Part shown: positions 16,575 through 23,745 of the stretch, piece after piece
Numbering within the stretch: the first letter of the stretch is position 1
Layout of the letters: each line of letters begins with the position of its first letter
Origin: an uncultured Roseobacter sp.
GTDB taxonomy: Bacteria; Pseudomonadota; Alphaproteobacteria; Rhodobacterales; Rhodobacteraceae
Direction: 5' to 3'
Length of the DNA: 64,000 nucleotides
Assembly (NCBI RefSeq): GCF_947488185.1
Contig: NZ_CANKYM010000001.1
Span: 806,001-870,000, forward strand
Translations under genes and position numbers: made by a program
The notes under the pieces: generated by a model
The model's database searches: none
Seen by the model: the letters and a program-made list of their open reading frames with translations, nothing else
What the model was told of the DNA's origin: nothing

Positions 16575-17195
16575 ATGACACGCGCTCACCTTCCCGGCAT
16601 CCTTGCCATGGCCGCCATCGTTGTGGCCTCGAATATTCTCGTTCAGTTCCTCTTTGGTCAGTGGCTGACCTGGGGGGCCTTCACTTACCCCCTGGCCTTT
16701 TTGGTTACGGATGTCATGAACCGCGTCTACGGCGTAGGCCCGGCGCGTCGCGTGGTCTTCGTGGGTTTCATCGTGGGGCTGATCTGCTCGCTCATCGGCA
16801 CCCAGATTATGGGCGAGTTCGGCCCGCTGGTCACGTTGCGCATCGCGCTCGGGTCGGGCCTTGCCTTCCTGACGGCACAACTCCTTGACGTGGCGATCTT
16901 CTCGGCCCTGCGCGATGGCCGCTGGTGGCGCGCCCCGCTGGCCTCCACACTGATCGGCAGCACCGTGGATACAGCACTTTTCTTCACCATTGCTTTCTCC
17001 GCCAGCCTTACCTTCATCGAGCCCGCAAATGACGTGAGCTGGGCCGGAGAAGTGCTGCCCATCCTTGGGCTAGGGCCTGCCGCACCGCTCTGGGTGTCCC
17101 TGGCACTGGCCGACTGGGTGGTGAAGCTGGCGCTGGCGCTCCTGGCGCTTGTCCCCTTCCGGCTGATCACGGCTCGGCTCACCCTCGCCCACTAG
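16575..17195 (+). CDS. Queuosine precursor transporter, YhhQ/VUT family
   Basis: 206 residues with about six hydrophobic helices. It matches the YhhQ (vitamin uptake transporter) family, with AFTYPLAFLVTDVMNRVYG near residue 40 as the signature (the acidic FLVTDxxN motif). E. coli YhhQ imports the queuosine precursors preQ0 and preQ1. The ATG at 16575 follows CGGATACATCAT without a strong ribosome site; an in-frame start at 16554 adds only MPKRIHH. The 90-base gap upstream is too short for a complete preQ1 riboswitch and shows no recognised aptamer. Confidence 0.87.
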   Translation: MTRAHLPGILAMAAIVVASNILVQFLFGQWLTWGAFTYPLAFLVTDVMNRVYGVGPARRVVFVGFIVGLICSLIGTQIMGEFGPLVTLRIALGSGLAFLTAQLLDVAIFSALRDGRWWRAPLASTLIGSTVDTALFFTIAFSASLTFIEPANDVSWAGEVLPILGLGPAAPLWVSLALADWVVKLALALLALVPFRLITARLTLAH

Positions 17196-17269
17196 ACCTG
17201 CGTTAACGAAAAAACACTTGGTGATTTCCAAAACCTGTGCGACGATTCTTTCAACGTCAACAGATAGGT

Positions 17270-17285
17270 AAAGGAGGTGATCCAG
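17270..17285 (+). promoter_or_regulatory. 16-nt perfect extended Shine-Dalgarno sequence
   Basis: AAAGGAGGTGATCCAG is the exact reverse complement of the end of bacterial 16S rRNA (CTGGATCACCTCCTTT), far longer than the usual 4-6 base match. A GTG codon begins at the last base, seven bases after the AGGAGG core, which is ideal spacing. The stretch either drives very strong initiation on a tiny ORF or pairs with the ribosome's anti-Shine-Dalgarno for regulation. Confidence 0.8.
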
Positions 17286-17341
17286 TGTCAAGAAAGGTAT
17301 TGGAGCGAGGTGTCGGAACAGCTTTGGAGGTCGCCTGCTGA
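17285..17341 (+). CDS. Candidate 18-residue peptide behind the extended Shine-Dalgarno
   Basis: GTG-initiated frame reading MSRKVLERGVGTALEVAC and ending in TGA. Its only support is the perfectly spaced AGGAGG core and the 16-nt rRNA complement. A competing frame starts at GTG 17277 inside the same site and runs to TGA 17369. It gives 30 residues with a more protein-like composition (several Trp, Glu and Gln), but it would have no usable spacing from the Shine-Dalgarno. I do not recognise either peptide. The unit ends at a strong terminator at 17414-17444, so it is a short transcript of about 200 nt. Confidence 0.35.
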   Translation: MSRKVLERGVGTALEVAC

Positions 17342-17375
17342 GGCAGCCCTTGACGGGCAGAACTCCTGAGTGGAC

Positions 17376-17390
17376 ATCGGTCTAACCGAT
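17376..17390 (+). repeat. Small RNA hairpin in the 17.2-17.45 kb unit
   Basis: ATCGGT and ACCGAT pair around a CTA loop, a perfect 6-bp stem. Two weaker stems (GCCT/AGGC and GCCC/GGGC) lie just upstream, so the 3' half of this transcript is highly structured ahead of its terminator. Confidence 0.5.
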
Positions 17391-17413
17391 CCCCCTCCTG
17401 AAACCATTCGATT

Positions 17414-17444
17414 GGGCCGCACTGACAAAGTGCGGCCCTTTTTT
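17414..17444 (+). terminator. Rho-independent terminator
   Basis: GGGCCGCACT and AGTGCGGCCC form a perfect 10-bp stem with loop GACAA, followed at once by six T residues. It ends the short unit that contains the extended Shine-Dalgarno and isolates it from arfB, which begins 30 bases later. Confidence 0.93.
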
Positions 17445-17473
17445 GTAGTCCGTATTCGTGGCACAACACCGTG

Positions 17474-17896
17474 ATGGTACGGATCAATGACGATATTGAA
17501 ATCCAGGACTGGGAGTTGACCGAGAGCTTCGTGCGCGCCTCGGGTCCCGGTGGGCAGAACGTCAACAAGGTGGCGACTGCAGTCGAACTGCGGTTTGAAG
17601 CTGCACGCTCTCCTTCATTGCCCGATCCGGTGAAAACGCGACTAAAACGCCTGGCCGGACGCCGGTGGACGACTGAAGGAGCGCTCATCATCCAATGTGA
17701 CGAAACCCGTAGTCAGGCGCGCAACCGCGACATCGCCCGCAACCGGCTGGTCGATCTCATCCGTAAAGCGCTTCACCGCCCTAAAAAGCGTATTCCCACG
17801 CGGCCCACGCTCGGCGCAAAAAAACGACGCCTCAAGGCAAAAAAGGTTCGCGGTGAGGTCAAGGCCATGCGTGGCCCGATCAAGGACCACGAATGA
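17474..17896 (+). CDS. arfB: Alternative ribosome-rescue factor ArfB (peptidyl-tRNA hydrolase)
   Basis: 140 residues, normal for ArfB/YaeJ. The catalytic GGQ motif is at residues 26-28 in RASGPGGQNVNKV. The C-terminal tail is very basic (KKRIPTRPTLGAKKRRLKAK), which in ArfB enters the empty mRNA channel of stalled ribosomes. It hydrolyses peptidyl-tRNA on non-stop complexes. Release factors are much longer and have a codon-recognition domain that is absent here. ATG 17474 is preferred; GTG 17471 is adjacent. The stop overlaps the next gene's ATG. Confidence 0.95.
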   Translation: MVRINDDIEIQDWELTESFVRASGPGGQNVNKVATAVELRFEAARSPSLPDPVKTRLKRLAGRRWTTEGALIIQCDETRSQARNRDIARNRLVDLIRKALHRPKKRIPTRPTLGAKKRRLKAKKVRGEVKAMRGPIKDHE

Positions 17897-18636
17897 ACCG
17901 TCGGCAGGCCATCGGACTGGCTGGTGGTGCACTCGCCACGGGGCTGACAGCAGGCGCGGGGCTGACACTGCGCCTACATCGCGAGCCGCGCCGCCTGCCC
18001 TTTCTGACGGATGCGCATTTGGCCACGATCAGCCCGGACCCTGCTGGCCCTCCGGCAATCCTTTTTATCGGAAACTCCATGATAATGGGACACAACGTGC
18101 CCAGTCTGGTGATAGAGCGCGCGGCAAAGGATGGAATCGCATTGCAAGTAGGGATGGCGGCAGCTCACGGCGCGCGCCTGATCGAAACTGTGCGTATAGA
18201 CGCGCTCCGCCAAGTGCTGTCACAAAACCGGTGGGATGCGTTGGTTCTACAGGATTTCACCATGACCCCCCTGCGCGTCATAGACAGGTGGGGCTCACTT
18301 CTTGCAATGCGCAGACTGGCTGCCTGGACTGGCGCGCCCAGCGTGTTGCTGTGCCCGCCATGGCCCGCCCGTGCCGACGCCTCGATCTATCGCGACGCAG
18401 GCCGCGCCATCGTCCGCCCCGATGACCCTTCGGACTACGCGCGCCGAACGATGGCCTATTATAATCACGCGGCCAGCCAAATCGGTGCAGATGTCGTAAA
18501 CCTGCCCGACACGTGGCGTCTCGCAGTTGAAGCTGGCCAGCCGCTCTATGCGAGAGACGGACACCATGCCAGCCCAGATGGTGCCAGTTTCGCCGCCGAG
18601 CAGGTCTGGACGGCGCTGTCAAAACATCTGATTTGA
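17893..18636 (+). CDS. SGNH/GDSL-hydrolase-like exported protein
   Basis: 247 residues. The N-terminus has a twin-arginine-like signal (NRRQAIG followed by an Ala/Gly-rich hydrophobic stretch to about residue 28), so export through Tat is plausible. ILFIGNSMIMGHN near residue 56 resembles block I of SGNH hydrolases, with GNS as the nucleophile region. ARDGHHASPDGASFAAEQVW near residue 217 resembles block V (Asp and His). Together they suggest an esterase/acyltransferase-like fold, with the substrate unknown. The start overlaps the arfB stop (ATGA). SGNH membership is inferred from motifs only. Confidence 0.65.
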   Translation: MNRRQAIGLAGGALATGLTAGAGLTLRLHREPRRLPFLTDAHLATISPDPAGPPAILFIGNSMIMGHNVPSLVIERAAKDGIALQVGMAAAHGARLIETVRIDALRQVLSQNRWDALVLQDFTMTPLRVIDRWGSLLAMRRLAAWTGAPSVLLCPPWPARADASIYRDAGRAIVRPDDPSDYARRTMAYYNHAASQIGADVVNLPDTWRLAVEAGQPLYARDGHHASPDGASFAAEQVWTALSKHLI

Positions 18637-18690
18637 GACGCGCCACAGTCCAACTTGAAAACCGTATCGGCCCATAAGGGGCCAACCCAG

Positions 18691-18720
18691 TTGTCGGTTT
18701 GATTTACTCCAATATATAAT
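18691..18720 (+). promoter_or_regulatory. Candidate promoter for the catabolic operon
   Basis: TTGTCG and a consensus TATAAT are separated by 18 bases in an AT-rich stretch about 150 bases upstream of the binding-protein gene. The two palindromic operators lie downstream of it. A second possibility is TTGGAC at 18777-18782 with a weak -10 near 18801, which would place the second operator in its spacer. The choice cannot be made from sequence. Confidence 0.4.
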
Positions 18721-18749
18721 ATTTCAATTGTTATCAGCATCTTGGTATC

Positions 18750-18773
18750 TTTTTGAGGGACGTACCTCAAAAA
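18750..18773. promoter_or_regulatory. Operator 1, LacI-type near-palindrome
   Basis: The core TGAGGGACGTACCTCA (18754-18769) is flanked by T and A tracts that extend the dyad to 24 bp, with one mismatched pair in the core. The central CG dinucleotide is typical of LacI-family operators. It shares 15 of 16 core bases with operator 2. The likely ligand is the LacI regulator at 26388-27464. Confidence 0.7.
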
Positions 18774-18783
18774 TAGTTGGACA

Positions 18784-18799
18784 TGAGGGACGTCCCTCA
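18784..18799. promoter_or_regulatory. Operator 2, perfect 16-bp palindrome
   Basis: TGAGGGACGTCCCTCA is a perfect palindrome with a central CG. Its centre is exactly 30 bp from that of operator 1, near three helical turns, so two dimers could bind on similar faces of the DNA. It lies 69 bases upstream of the binding-protein ATG. Confidence 0.75.
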
Positions 18800-18867
18800 C
18801 CTAGCCTCTGCCTGTCACAACTCCGAATCGGCAACGACCGGGCGGAGGACAATTTGGGAGGAACACC

Positions 18868-20187
18868 ATGAAGTATTCAAAACTGACGGCCGTCAGTGCT
18901 CTCAGCCTTGCCACGGCAGGCTTCGGGGCATCTGCTCAGGCCGAAGACCTGACATTGTGCTGGGCGGCTTGGGACCCGGCAAACGCCTTGGTCGAACTCA
19001 GCAAGGAGTTCGAAGCGCAATCCGGCCACACCATGAATTTCGAGTTCATCCCATGGCCCAACTTCGCCGACCGGATGCTGAACGAGCTTAACTCCGGCGG
19101 TAACCTCTGCGACCTGCTGATCGGCGACAGCCAGTGGATCGGCGGCGGCGCCGAGAATGGCCATTATGTTAAGCTGAACGACTTCTTCGATGCTGAGGGC
19201 ATCTCCATGGGCGACTTCGCCGATGCCACTGTCTACGCCTACTCCACGTGGCCCAAAGGGTCCGAAAACTACTACGCCCTACCTGCTATGGGGGATGCCA
19301 ACGGCTGGTTCTACCGCAAGGACTGGTTCGAGCGCGACGACATCCGCGCCGCCTTTCAGGAGGCCACAGGCCGCGAGTTGGCTGAGCCCAAGACCCAGAA
19401 AGAGCTCTTGGAAATCGCGCAATTCTTCCAGGAGCGCGAGATCGACGGGCAGACCGTCTATGGCGCCGCCATCTTCACCGAGCGTGGCTCGGAAGGCATC
19501 ACCATGGGCGTGACCGGCGCGCTCTATCCGTGGGGCTTCAAATATGAAAACACCCCCGGCTCCTATGACATGGAAGGTGCCGTGAACTCACCAGAGGCGG
19601 TAGAAGCGCTTGAATTCTATAAGGAATTCTACGAAACAGCAACCCCGCCTGGCTACACCAACTCCTACATGGGCGAATCCCTCGACGCGTTCAAATCCGG
19701 TCAGGTGGCGATGGCGATGAACTGGTTCGCCTTCTTCCCCGGCCTCTACGCCGACCCGAACACCGGGGGCGACAAGATCGACTTCTTCGTGAACCCGCCG
19801 CAGAACCAGGCCGGCTCAACACTGGGCGGACAGGGCATTTCGGTGGTGGCCTACTCCGACAAACAGGACGCAGCGCTTGAATACATCAAGTGGTTCGCGG
19901 ACCCGGAGGTCCAACAGAAATGGTGGGATCTGGGCGGCTACTCCGCACACAACGCCGTGCTCGAAAGCCCGACCTTCAAGGACAGCGCCCCCTTCGCCGG
20001 TGACTTCCTCGAAGCCATGGGCGCGGTACAGGACTTCTGGCAGGAGCCGGCCTATGCCGAACTGCTGCTGGCCATGCAGAAGCGCATTCACGATTACGTG
20101 GTCGCCGATCAGGGCACAGCCAAGGAAGCGCTCGACAAGCTGATCGAGGATTGGACCGAAACCTTCGAAGACGAAGGCAAGCTCTGA
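18868..20187 (+). CDS. ABC transporter solute-binding protein, carbohydrate family 1
   Basis: 439 residues with a Sec signal (about 1-25, ending ASAQA). It belongs to the family-1 extracellular solute-binding proteins used for sugars, polyols and glycerol-type compounds. Recognisable parts are the DLLIGDSQWIGGGAENGHYV and GQVAMAMNWFAFFP stretches. It starts the operon, with GGGAGGAAC before the ATG, and two strong hairpins follow its stop, as is common for highly expressed binding proteins. The carrier with two permeases and two ATPases resembles rhizobial GlpSTPQUV-type transporters in layout. The ligand cannot be read from sequence; a polyol or short keto-sugar is my inference from the adjacent enzymes. 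Confidence 0.92.
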   Translation: MKYSKLTAVSALSLATAGFGASAQAEDLTLCWAAWDPANALVELSKEFEAQSGHTMNFEFIPWPNFADRMLNELNSGGNLCDLLIGDSQWIGGGAENGHYVKLNDFFDAEGISMGDFADATVYAYSTWPKGSENYYALPAMGDANGWFYRKDWFERDDIRAAFQEATGRELAEPKTQKELLEIAQFFQEREIDGQTVYGAAIFTERGSEGITMGVTGALYPWGFKYENTPGSYDMEGAVNSPEAVEALEFYKEFYETATPPGYTNSYMGESLDAFKSGQVAMAMNWFAFFPGLYADPNTGGDKIDFFVNPPQNQAGSTLGGQGISVVAYSDKQDAALEYIKWFADPEVQQKWWDLGGYSAHNAVLESPTFKDSAPFAGDFLEAMGAVQDFWQEPAYAELLLAMQKRIHDYVVADQGTAKEALDKLIEDWTETFEDEGKL

Positions 20188-20199
20188 CCCCCAACCCCC

Positions 20200-20220
20200 A
20201 GGTGGGCGCTGTGCCCACCT
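20200..20220 (+). repeat. RNA hairpin after the binding-protein gene
   Basis: AGGTGGGC and GCCCACCT form a perfect 8-bp stem around GCTGT, 13 bases after the stop. There is no U-run, so it is better seen as a 3'-end stabiliser or attenuator than as a full terminator. Confidence 0.7.
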
Positions 20221-20236
20221 GACCCCTCCTCCAGCA

Positions 20237-20265
20237 GGTAGGGTGGGCCTTCGGGCCACCTTGCC
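20237..20265 (+). repeat. Second hairpin with UUCG tetraloop
   Basis: GGTAGGGTGGGCC and GGCCACCTTGCC pair through about 12 bp with one bulged base, capped by a TTCG loop. It lies between the binding-protein and first permease genes. The TAGGGTGG arm recurs at 57482-57505, so it may belong to a dispersed palindromic family. Confidence 0.65.
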
Positions 20266-20283
20266 CCGGGAAAGTCGTGCCAG

Positions 20284-21231
20284 ATGACCGAAACCCCAAT
20301 CACCCGCGCCGCCCGAGGAACACCGCCCACCGTGGCGCGCAAGATCAAAGGCCTCAGCGACCGTGCCATCGCATGGATCTTCGTGGGCCCGACGATCTTT
20401 CTGCTGCTAGCGGTCAACATCTTCCCGCTGATCTGGACGATCAATCTCAGCTTCACCAACTTCCGCGCCAACCGACCCAACCGCGAGGTCGAATACGTGG
20501 GCCTGCGCAACTACGAGCGTATTCTCACCGACACCGACATCTGGCTGAACATGCAGGCCACGGCGCATTTCCTGTTCTGGACCATTGTGCTGCAGGTGCT
20601 GATCGGCTTCACCCTGGCCTACCTGATCAACAAGAAATTCAAGGGTAACGACCTCTGGACCACAATCATTGTGCTGCCGATGATGCTGTCCCCTGCTGTG
20701 GTCGGCAACTTCTGGAAATTCCTCTACCAGCCGCAAATCGGCCTCTTCAACTACATCGTGGCCTTCTTCACCGGCAAGGACCCCTCCAGCTTCGAGATGC
20801 TGGGCCAGGTGAACCTTGCGCCCTGGTCCATCGTGATCGTCGATACCTGGATGTGGACGCCCTTCGTGATGCTGATCTGCCTCGCCGGGCTGCGCTCGAT
20901 CCCCGATTACATCTATGAGGCGGCGGAAATCGACCGCGCCTCCAAATGGCGGCAGTTCTGGACAATCACGGTGCCCATGGTCATGCCCTTCCTAATGCTG
21001 GCCGTGCTCTTTCGTGGGATCGAGAACTTCAAGATGTTCGACCTGGTGGTGCAGCTCACCGGCGGCGGCCCCGGTTCCACGACCGAGCTGACCTCGATCA
21101 ACCTCAAGCGCGAAGCCTTTGAGAAATGGCGCACGGGCTATGCCTCGGCCTACGCAATCATCCTCTTCGTAACCGTCTTCGGCCTCGCCTCGATCTACGT
21201 GAAGGCCCTCAACAAGGTGAAGGAACGGTGA
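20284..21231 (+). CDS. Carbohydrate ABC transporter permease (MalF-like)
   Basis: 315 residues with about six membrane helices. The first begins near residue 35. The cytoplasmic EAA loop reads EAAEIDRASKWRQFWTITVPM at about 217-237 and contacts the ATPase. It belongs to the MalF/UgpA-type inner-membrane permeases. It forms a heterodimer with the second permease at 21413-22351. The stop overlaps the start of the 61-codon ORF (TGATG). The assignment is firm; the transported compound is unknown. Confidence 0.93.
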   Translation: MTETPITRAARGTPPTVARKIKGLSDRAIAWIFVGPTIFLLLAVNIFPLIWTINLSFTNFRANRPNREVEYVGLRNYERILTDTDIWLNMQATAHFLFWTIVLQVLIGFTLAYLINKKFKGNDLWTTIIVLPMMLSPAVVGNFWKFLYQPQIGLFNYIVAFFTGKDPSSFEMLGQVNLAPWSIVIVDTWMWTPFVMLICLAGLRSIPDYIYEAAEIDRASKWRQFWTITVPMVMPFLMLAVLFRGIENFKMFDLVVQLTGGGPGSTTELTSINLKREAFEKWRTGYASAYAIILFVTVFGLASIYVKALNKVKER

Positions 21232-21416
21232 TGTCCTTTTGTGAAATCCGCCTGCCCAAAGACGCCGACCTGGGCCGCTGGGCCGCCCCGCTGACGCCGC
21301 TGGCCATGGCCTTTGCCTCGCTCGCCGATCACGCCAACACCGACGCCGCACCTGAGGCGCCAGAGGCTATGCGCATCGTCGACCCCCAGCCTGATGAGAC
21401 CGAGACCCCGACATGA
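21231..21416 (+). CDS. Small hypothetical protein between the two permease genes
   Basis: 61 residues (MSFCEIRLPKDADLGRW and onward), with AAGGA six bases before the ATG. It overlaps the previous stop as TGATG and the next start as ATGA. That double coupling and the filling of an otherwise 180-base gap support translation. It has a moderately hydrophobic middle (about 17-35) too weak for a certain helix, and an acidic, proline-containing C-terminus. I do not recognise a family. It could be an accessory subunit of the transporter or a coupling element. Confidence 0.5.
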   Translation: MSFCEIRLPKDADLGRWAAPLTPLAMAFASLADHANTDAAPEAPEAMRIVDPQPDETETPT

Positions 21417-22351
21417 GCAGCTTCTCCGTCACAGAGCCCAGCACGCGTTCGAAATGGTTCGCAGGCAGCCTGGTGATCCTCTACGCGCTGATCACTATGG
21501 TCCCACTGGCGTGGATCATGCTGACCGGATTCAAATCACCGGCAGACGCGATCAGCTACCCGCCGAAAGTGATCTTCGATCCGACGCTCGAAGGCTACGT
21601 GAACCTTTTCACCACCCGGACGCGACAGACGGACGAGTTCCTCGCCGCGAACCCGCCAGAGACCTGGTACGAGGAGATCGTGCGCCAATACGACATGGTC
21701 ATCGCGGGCCCGTCGAAGTTCGGCGAGCGGTTCCTGAACTCGGTGATCATCGGCTTCGGCTCCACCTTCCTCAGCGTCTTCCTCGGCACGCTCGCGGCCT
21801 ATGCGTTCTCTAGGTTCAAGATCCCGCTCGCCGACGATCTGCTCTTCTTCATCCTCAGTACCCGAATGATGCCGCCCATCGCCGTTGCGATACCGATTTT
21901 CCTGATGTACCGCCAACTTGGTCTGTCAGACACGCACCTGGGCATGATCCTGCTCTACACGGCAGTGAATATCTCGCTCGCGGTCTGGCTGCTCAAAAGC
22001 TTCATCGACGGCATCCCAACGGAATACGAGGAGGCCGCGCTGATCGACGGCTACACTCGGTTTCAGGCCTTCTACAAGGTTGTGCTGCCCCAAGCCGCCA
22101 CGGGCATCGCCTCGACCGCAATCTTCTGCCTGATCTTCGCCTGGAACGAATACGCCTTCGCGGTACTCCTGACCTCCGGCACCGCGCAAACCGCTCCACC
22201 TTTCATCCCGACGATCATCGGGGTCGGTGGACTCGACTGGCCCGCTGTGGCTGCGGGCGCGACGATCTTCCTGCTGCCGGTGATGATCTTCACGGTGGCT
22301 CTGCGGAAACACCTGCTGCGTGGCATAACATTCGGAGCCGTACGTAAATGA
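21413..22351 (+). CDS. Carbohydrate ABC transporter permease (MalG-like)
   Basis: 312 residues with about six helices. The EAA loop reads YEEAALIDGYTRFQAFYKVV at about 204-223, and LIFAWNEYAFAVLLTSGT follows in the C-terminal part, both typical of MalG/UgpE-type permeases. An unusually long periplasmic loop sits between the first two helices (about 40-110). It pairs with the MalF-like permease encoded upstream. The ATG overlaps the stop of the small ORF and lacks its own strong ribosome site, so translation is probably coupled. Confidence 0.93.
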   Translation: MSSFSVTEPSTRSKWFAGSLVILYALITMVPLAWIMLTGFKSPADAISYPPKVIFDPTLEGYVNLFTTRTRQTDEFLAANPPETWYEEIVRQYDMVIAGPSKFGERFLNSVIIGFGSTFLSVFLGTLAAYAFSRFKIPLADDLLFFILSTRMMPPIAVAIPIFLMYRQLGLSDTHLGMILLYTAVNISLAVWLLKSFIDGIPTEYEEAALIDGYTRFQAFYKVVLPQAATGIASTAIFCLIFAWNEYAFAVLLTSGTAQTAPPFIPTIIGVGGLDWPAVAAGATIFLLPVMIFTVALRKHLLRGITFGAVRK

Positions 22352-22454
22352 CCTCGATCAGACCCTACACCACCGCGCGGCCCGCACCATCGTTATACCG
22401 ACCTGAAACCGAAGGGGGACCGACAGCCCACCGACACCGATTGGAGGTCTCGAC

Positions 22455-22643
22455 ATGAGCAACTTCATTCAAGGCCTCCTCCGCCTGAAGCGCGGCCCGT
22501 GGGAACTGGTCGCCACCATCCTCATCGCACTTGGGGTCTTCATGCTGATGCAACCGTTCGTGATGTGGGGCTTCACCTACTCCTTTATCACCACACTGAT
22601 TGGTACGGTGATGTTCATCATCGTCAGCCACTTCCCGGAGTAG
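22455..22643 (+). CDS. Small two-helix membrane protein of the ABC operon
   Basis: 62 residues. Two hydrophobic helices span about 17-36 and 40-58 (ELVATILIALGVFMLMQ and the FITTLIGTVMFIIV stretch), and the N-terminus is basic, so it should sit in the inner membrane. A TTGGAGG site precedes the ATG by eight bases, and the gene ends five bases before the ATPase start. Rhizobial glycerol transporter operons carry a small membrane protein (GlpU) in an equivalent place. I do not see clear sequence identity to DUF2160, so the parallel is positional. It is probably an accessory subunit. Confidence 0.65.
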   Translation: MSNFIQGLLRLKRGPWELVATILIALGVFMLMQPFVMWGFTYSFITTLIGTVMFIIVSHFPE

Positions 22644-22647
22644 CCCT

Positions 22648-23745
22648 TTGGCCCAGATCATCATCAAAAACGTCCGCAAGGAATTCGGGGATTTCACCGC
22701 TGTGAAGGAAAGTTCCTTCACCATCGAGGACGGCGAGTTCTTCATGCTGCTCGGCCCGTCGGGCTGCGGCAAGACCACCACCCTGCGCATGATCGCCGGG
22801 CTGGAACTGCCCACCTCCGGCGAGATCTACCTCGACGGCGAAGAAATCAGCCAGAAACCCCCCAGCCAGCGCGATATTGCCTTTGTCTTCCAGATGTTTG
22901 CGCTCTACCCGCATATGAACGTCTACAAGAACCTGAGCTACCCGCTGGTCAGCCAGGGCATGGCGCGGCGGGACGTGAAGGCGAAGGTCGAAGACGTGGC
23001 CACCATCCTCGGCATTCAGAACATTCTGAAGAAACCCGTAGGCGGCCTCTCGGGGGGGGACCGACAGCGCGTCGCCCTCGGCCGCGCCATCGTGCGCGAC
23101 CCCAAGGCCTTCATGATGGATGAACCCTTGGGCGCGCTGGATGCGGAGTTCCGCGAGCATATGGCCGAAGAGCTGCGCGCCCTGCACGACCGCATGGGCG
23201 CCACCACCGTCTATGTCACCCACGACCAGTTGGAGGCCATGCAGATGGGTGACAAAATCGTGGTAATGAACAACGCCGTTGTCGAACAATTCGGCACCCC
23301 GCAAGAGATCTACGACAAGCCCGCCACCATGTTCGTCGCCGACTTCATCGGCTCACCGTCGATGAATTTCCTGCCCTTCGACGGGTCGGTGGCGGAAGGG
23401 GCGCAGACCGTTGATCTGCAGGGACACTCCATGACCGTCCCGCGACAAATGCAGGGGGCTTCGGGCAAACTCGTCTTCGGTGTCCGGCCCGAACATGTGA
23501 CCCTCAGCGACACGGGTGCCTATCGCGGCGAGGTGCTGGCCACCGAATACCTCGGCACCACGCAAATCATCACGCTGGATACACCGAACGGCGCGTTGAA
23601 AGCGCGCGCGCCTGCAGGACAGGTGGCCACCGTAGGCGAGAAAATCGGCCTCGGCTTCAAGGGTGAAGCCGTCACGCTCTTTGATGAAAACTCCGGGCGC
23701 GCGCTGCGCTCCGAGCTGAATGAAGGGATCGTGACCCATGGCTGA
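22648..23745 (+). CDS. Sugar ABC transporter ATP-binding protein 1 (UgpC/MalK type)
   Basis: 365 residues. Walker A is GPSGCGKTT near residue 38, the signature is LSGGDRQRVALGRAIV near 133 (Asp replaces the usual Gln after GG), and Walker B with the D-loop is FMMDEPLGALDAEF near 155. The H-loop YVTHDQLEA follows, then a C-terminal TOBE/regulatory domain (about 240-365). It begins at TTG 22648 with GGAG seven bases upstream; no ATG fits before the conserved N-terminus. It overlaps the second ATPase by eight bases, so a heterodimeric ATPase pair is likely. Confidence 0.93.
   Translation: MAQIIIKNVRKEFGDFTAVKESSFTIEDGEFFMLLGPSGCGKTTTLRMIAGLELPTSGEIYLDGEEISQKPPSQRDIAFVFQMFALYPHMNVYKNLSYPLVSQGMARRDVKAKVEDVATILGIQNILKKPVGGLSGGDRQRVALGRAIVRDPKAFMMDEPLGALDAEFREHMAEELRALHDRMGATTVYVTHDQLEAMQMGDKIVVMNNAVVEQFGTPQEIYDKPATMFVADFIGSPSMNFLPFDGSVAEGAQTVDLQGHSMTVPRQMQGASGKLVFGVRPEHVTLSDTGAYRGEVLATEYLGTTQIITLDTPNGALKARAPAGQVATVGEKIGLGFKGEAVTLFDENSGRALRSELNEGIVTHG

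Noticed and set aside
17270..17285. Possible 16S rRNA remnant
   Set aside because: The match to the 16S end is on the complementary strand and stops after 16 bases on both sides. No further rRNA sequence surrounds it, so it is a ribosome-complementary site and not an rRNA gene fragment.
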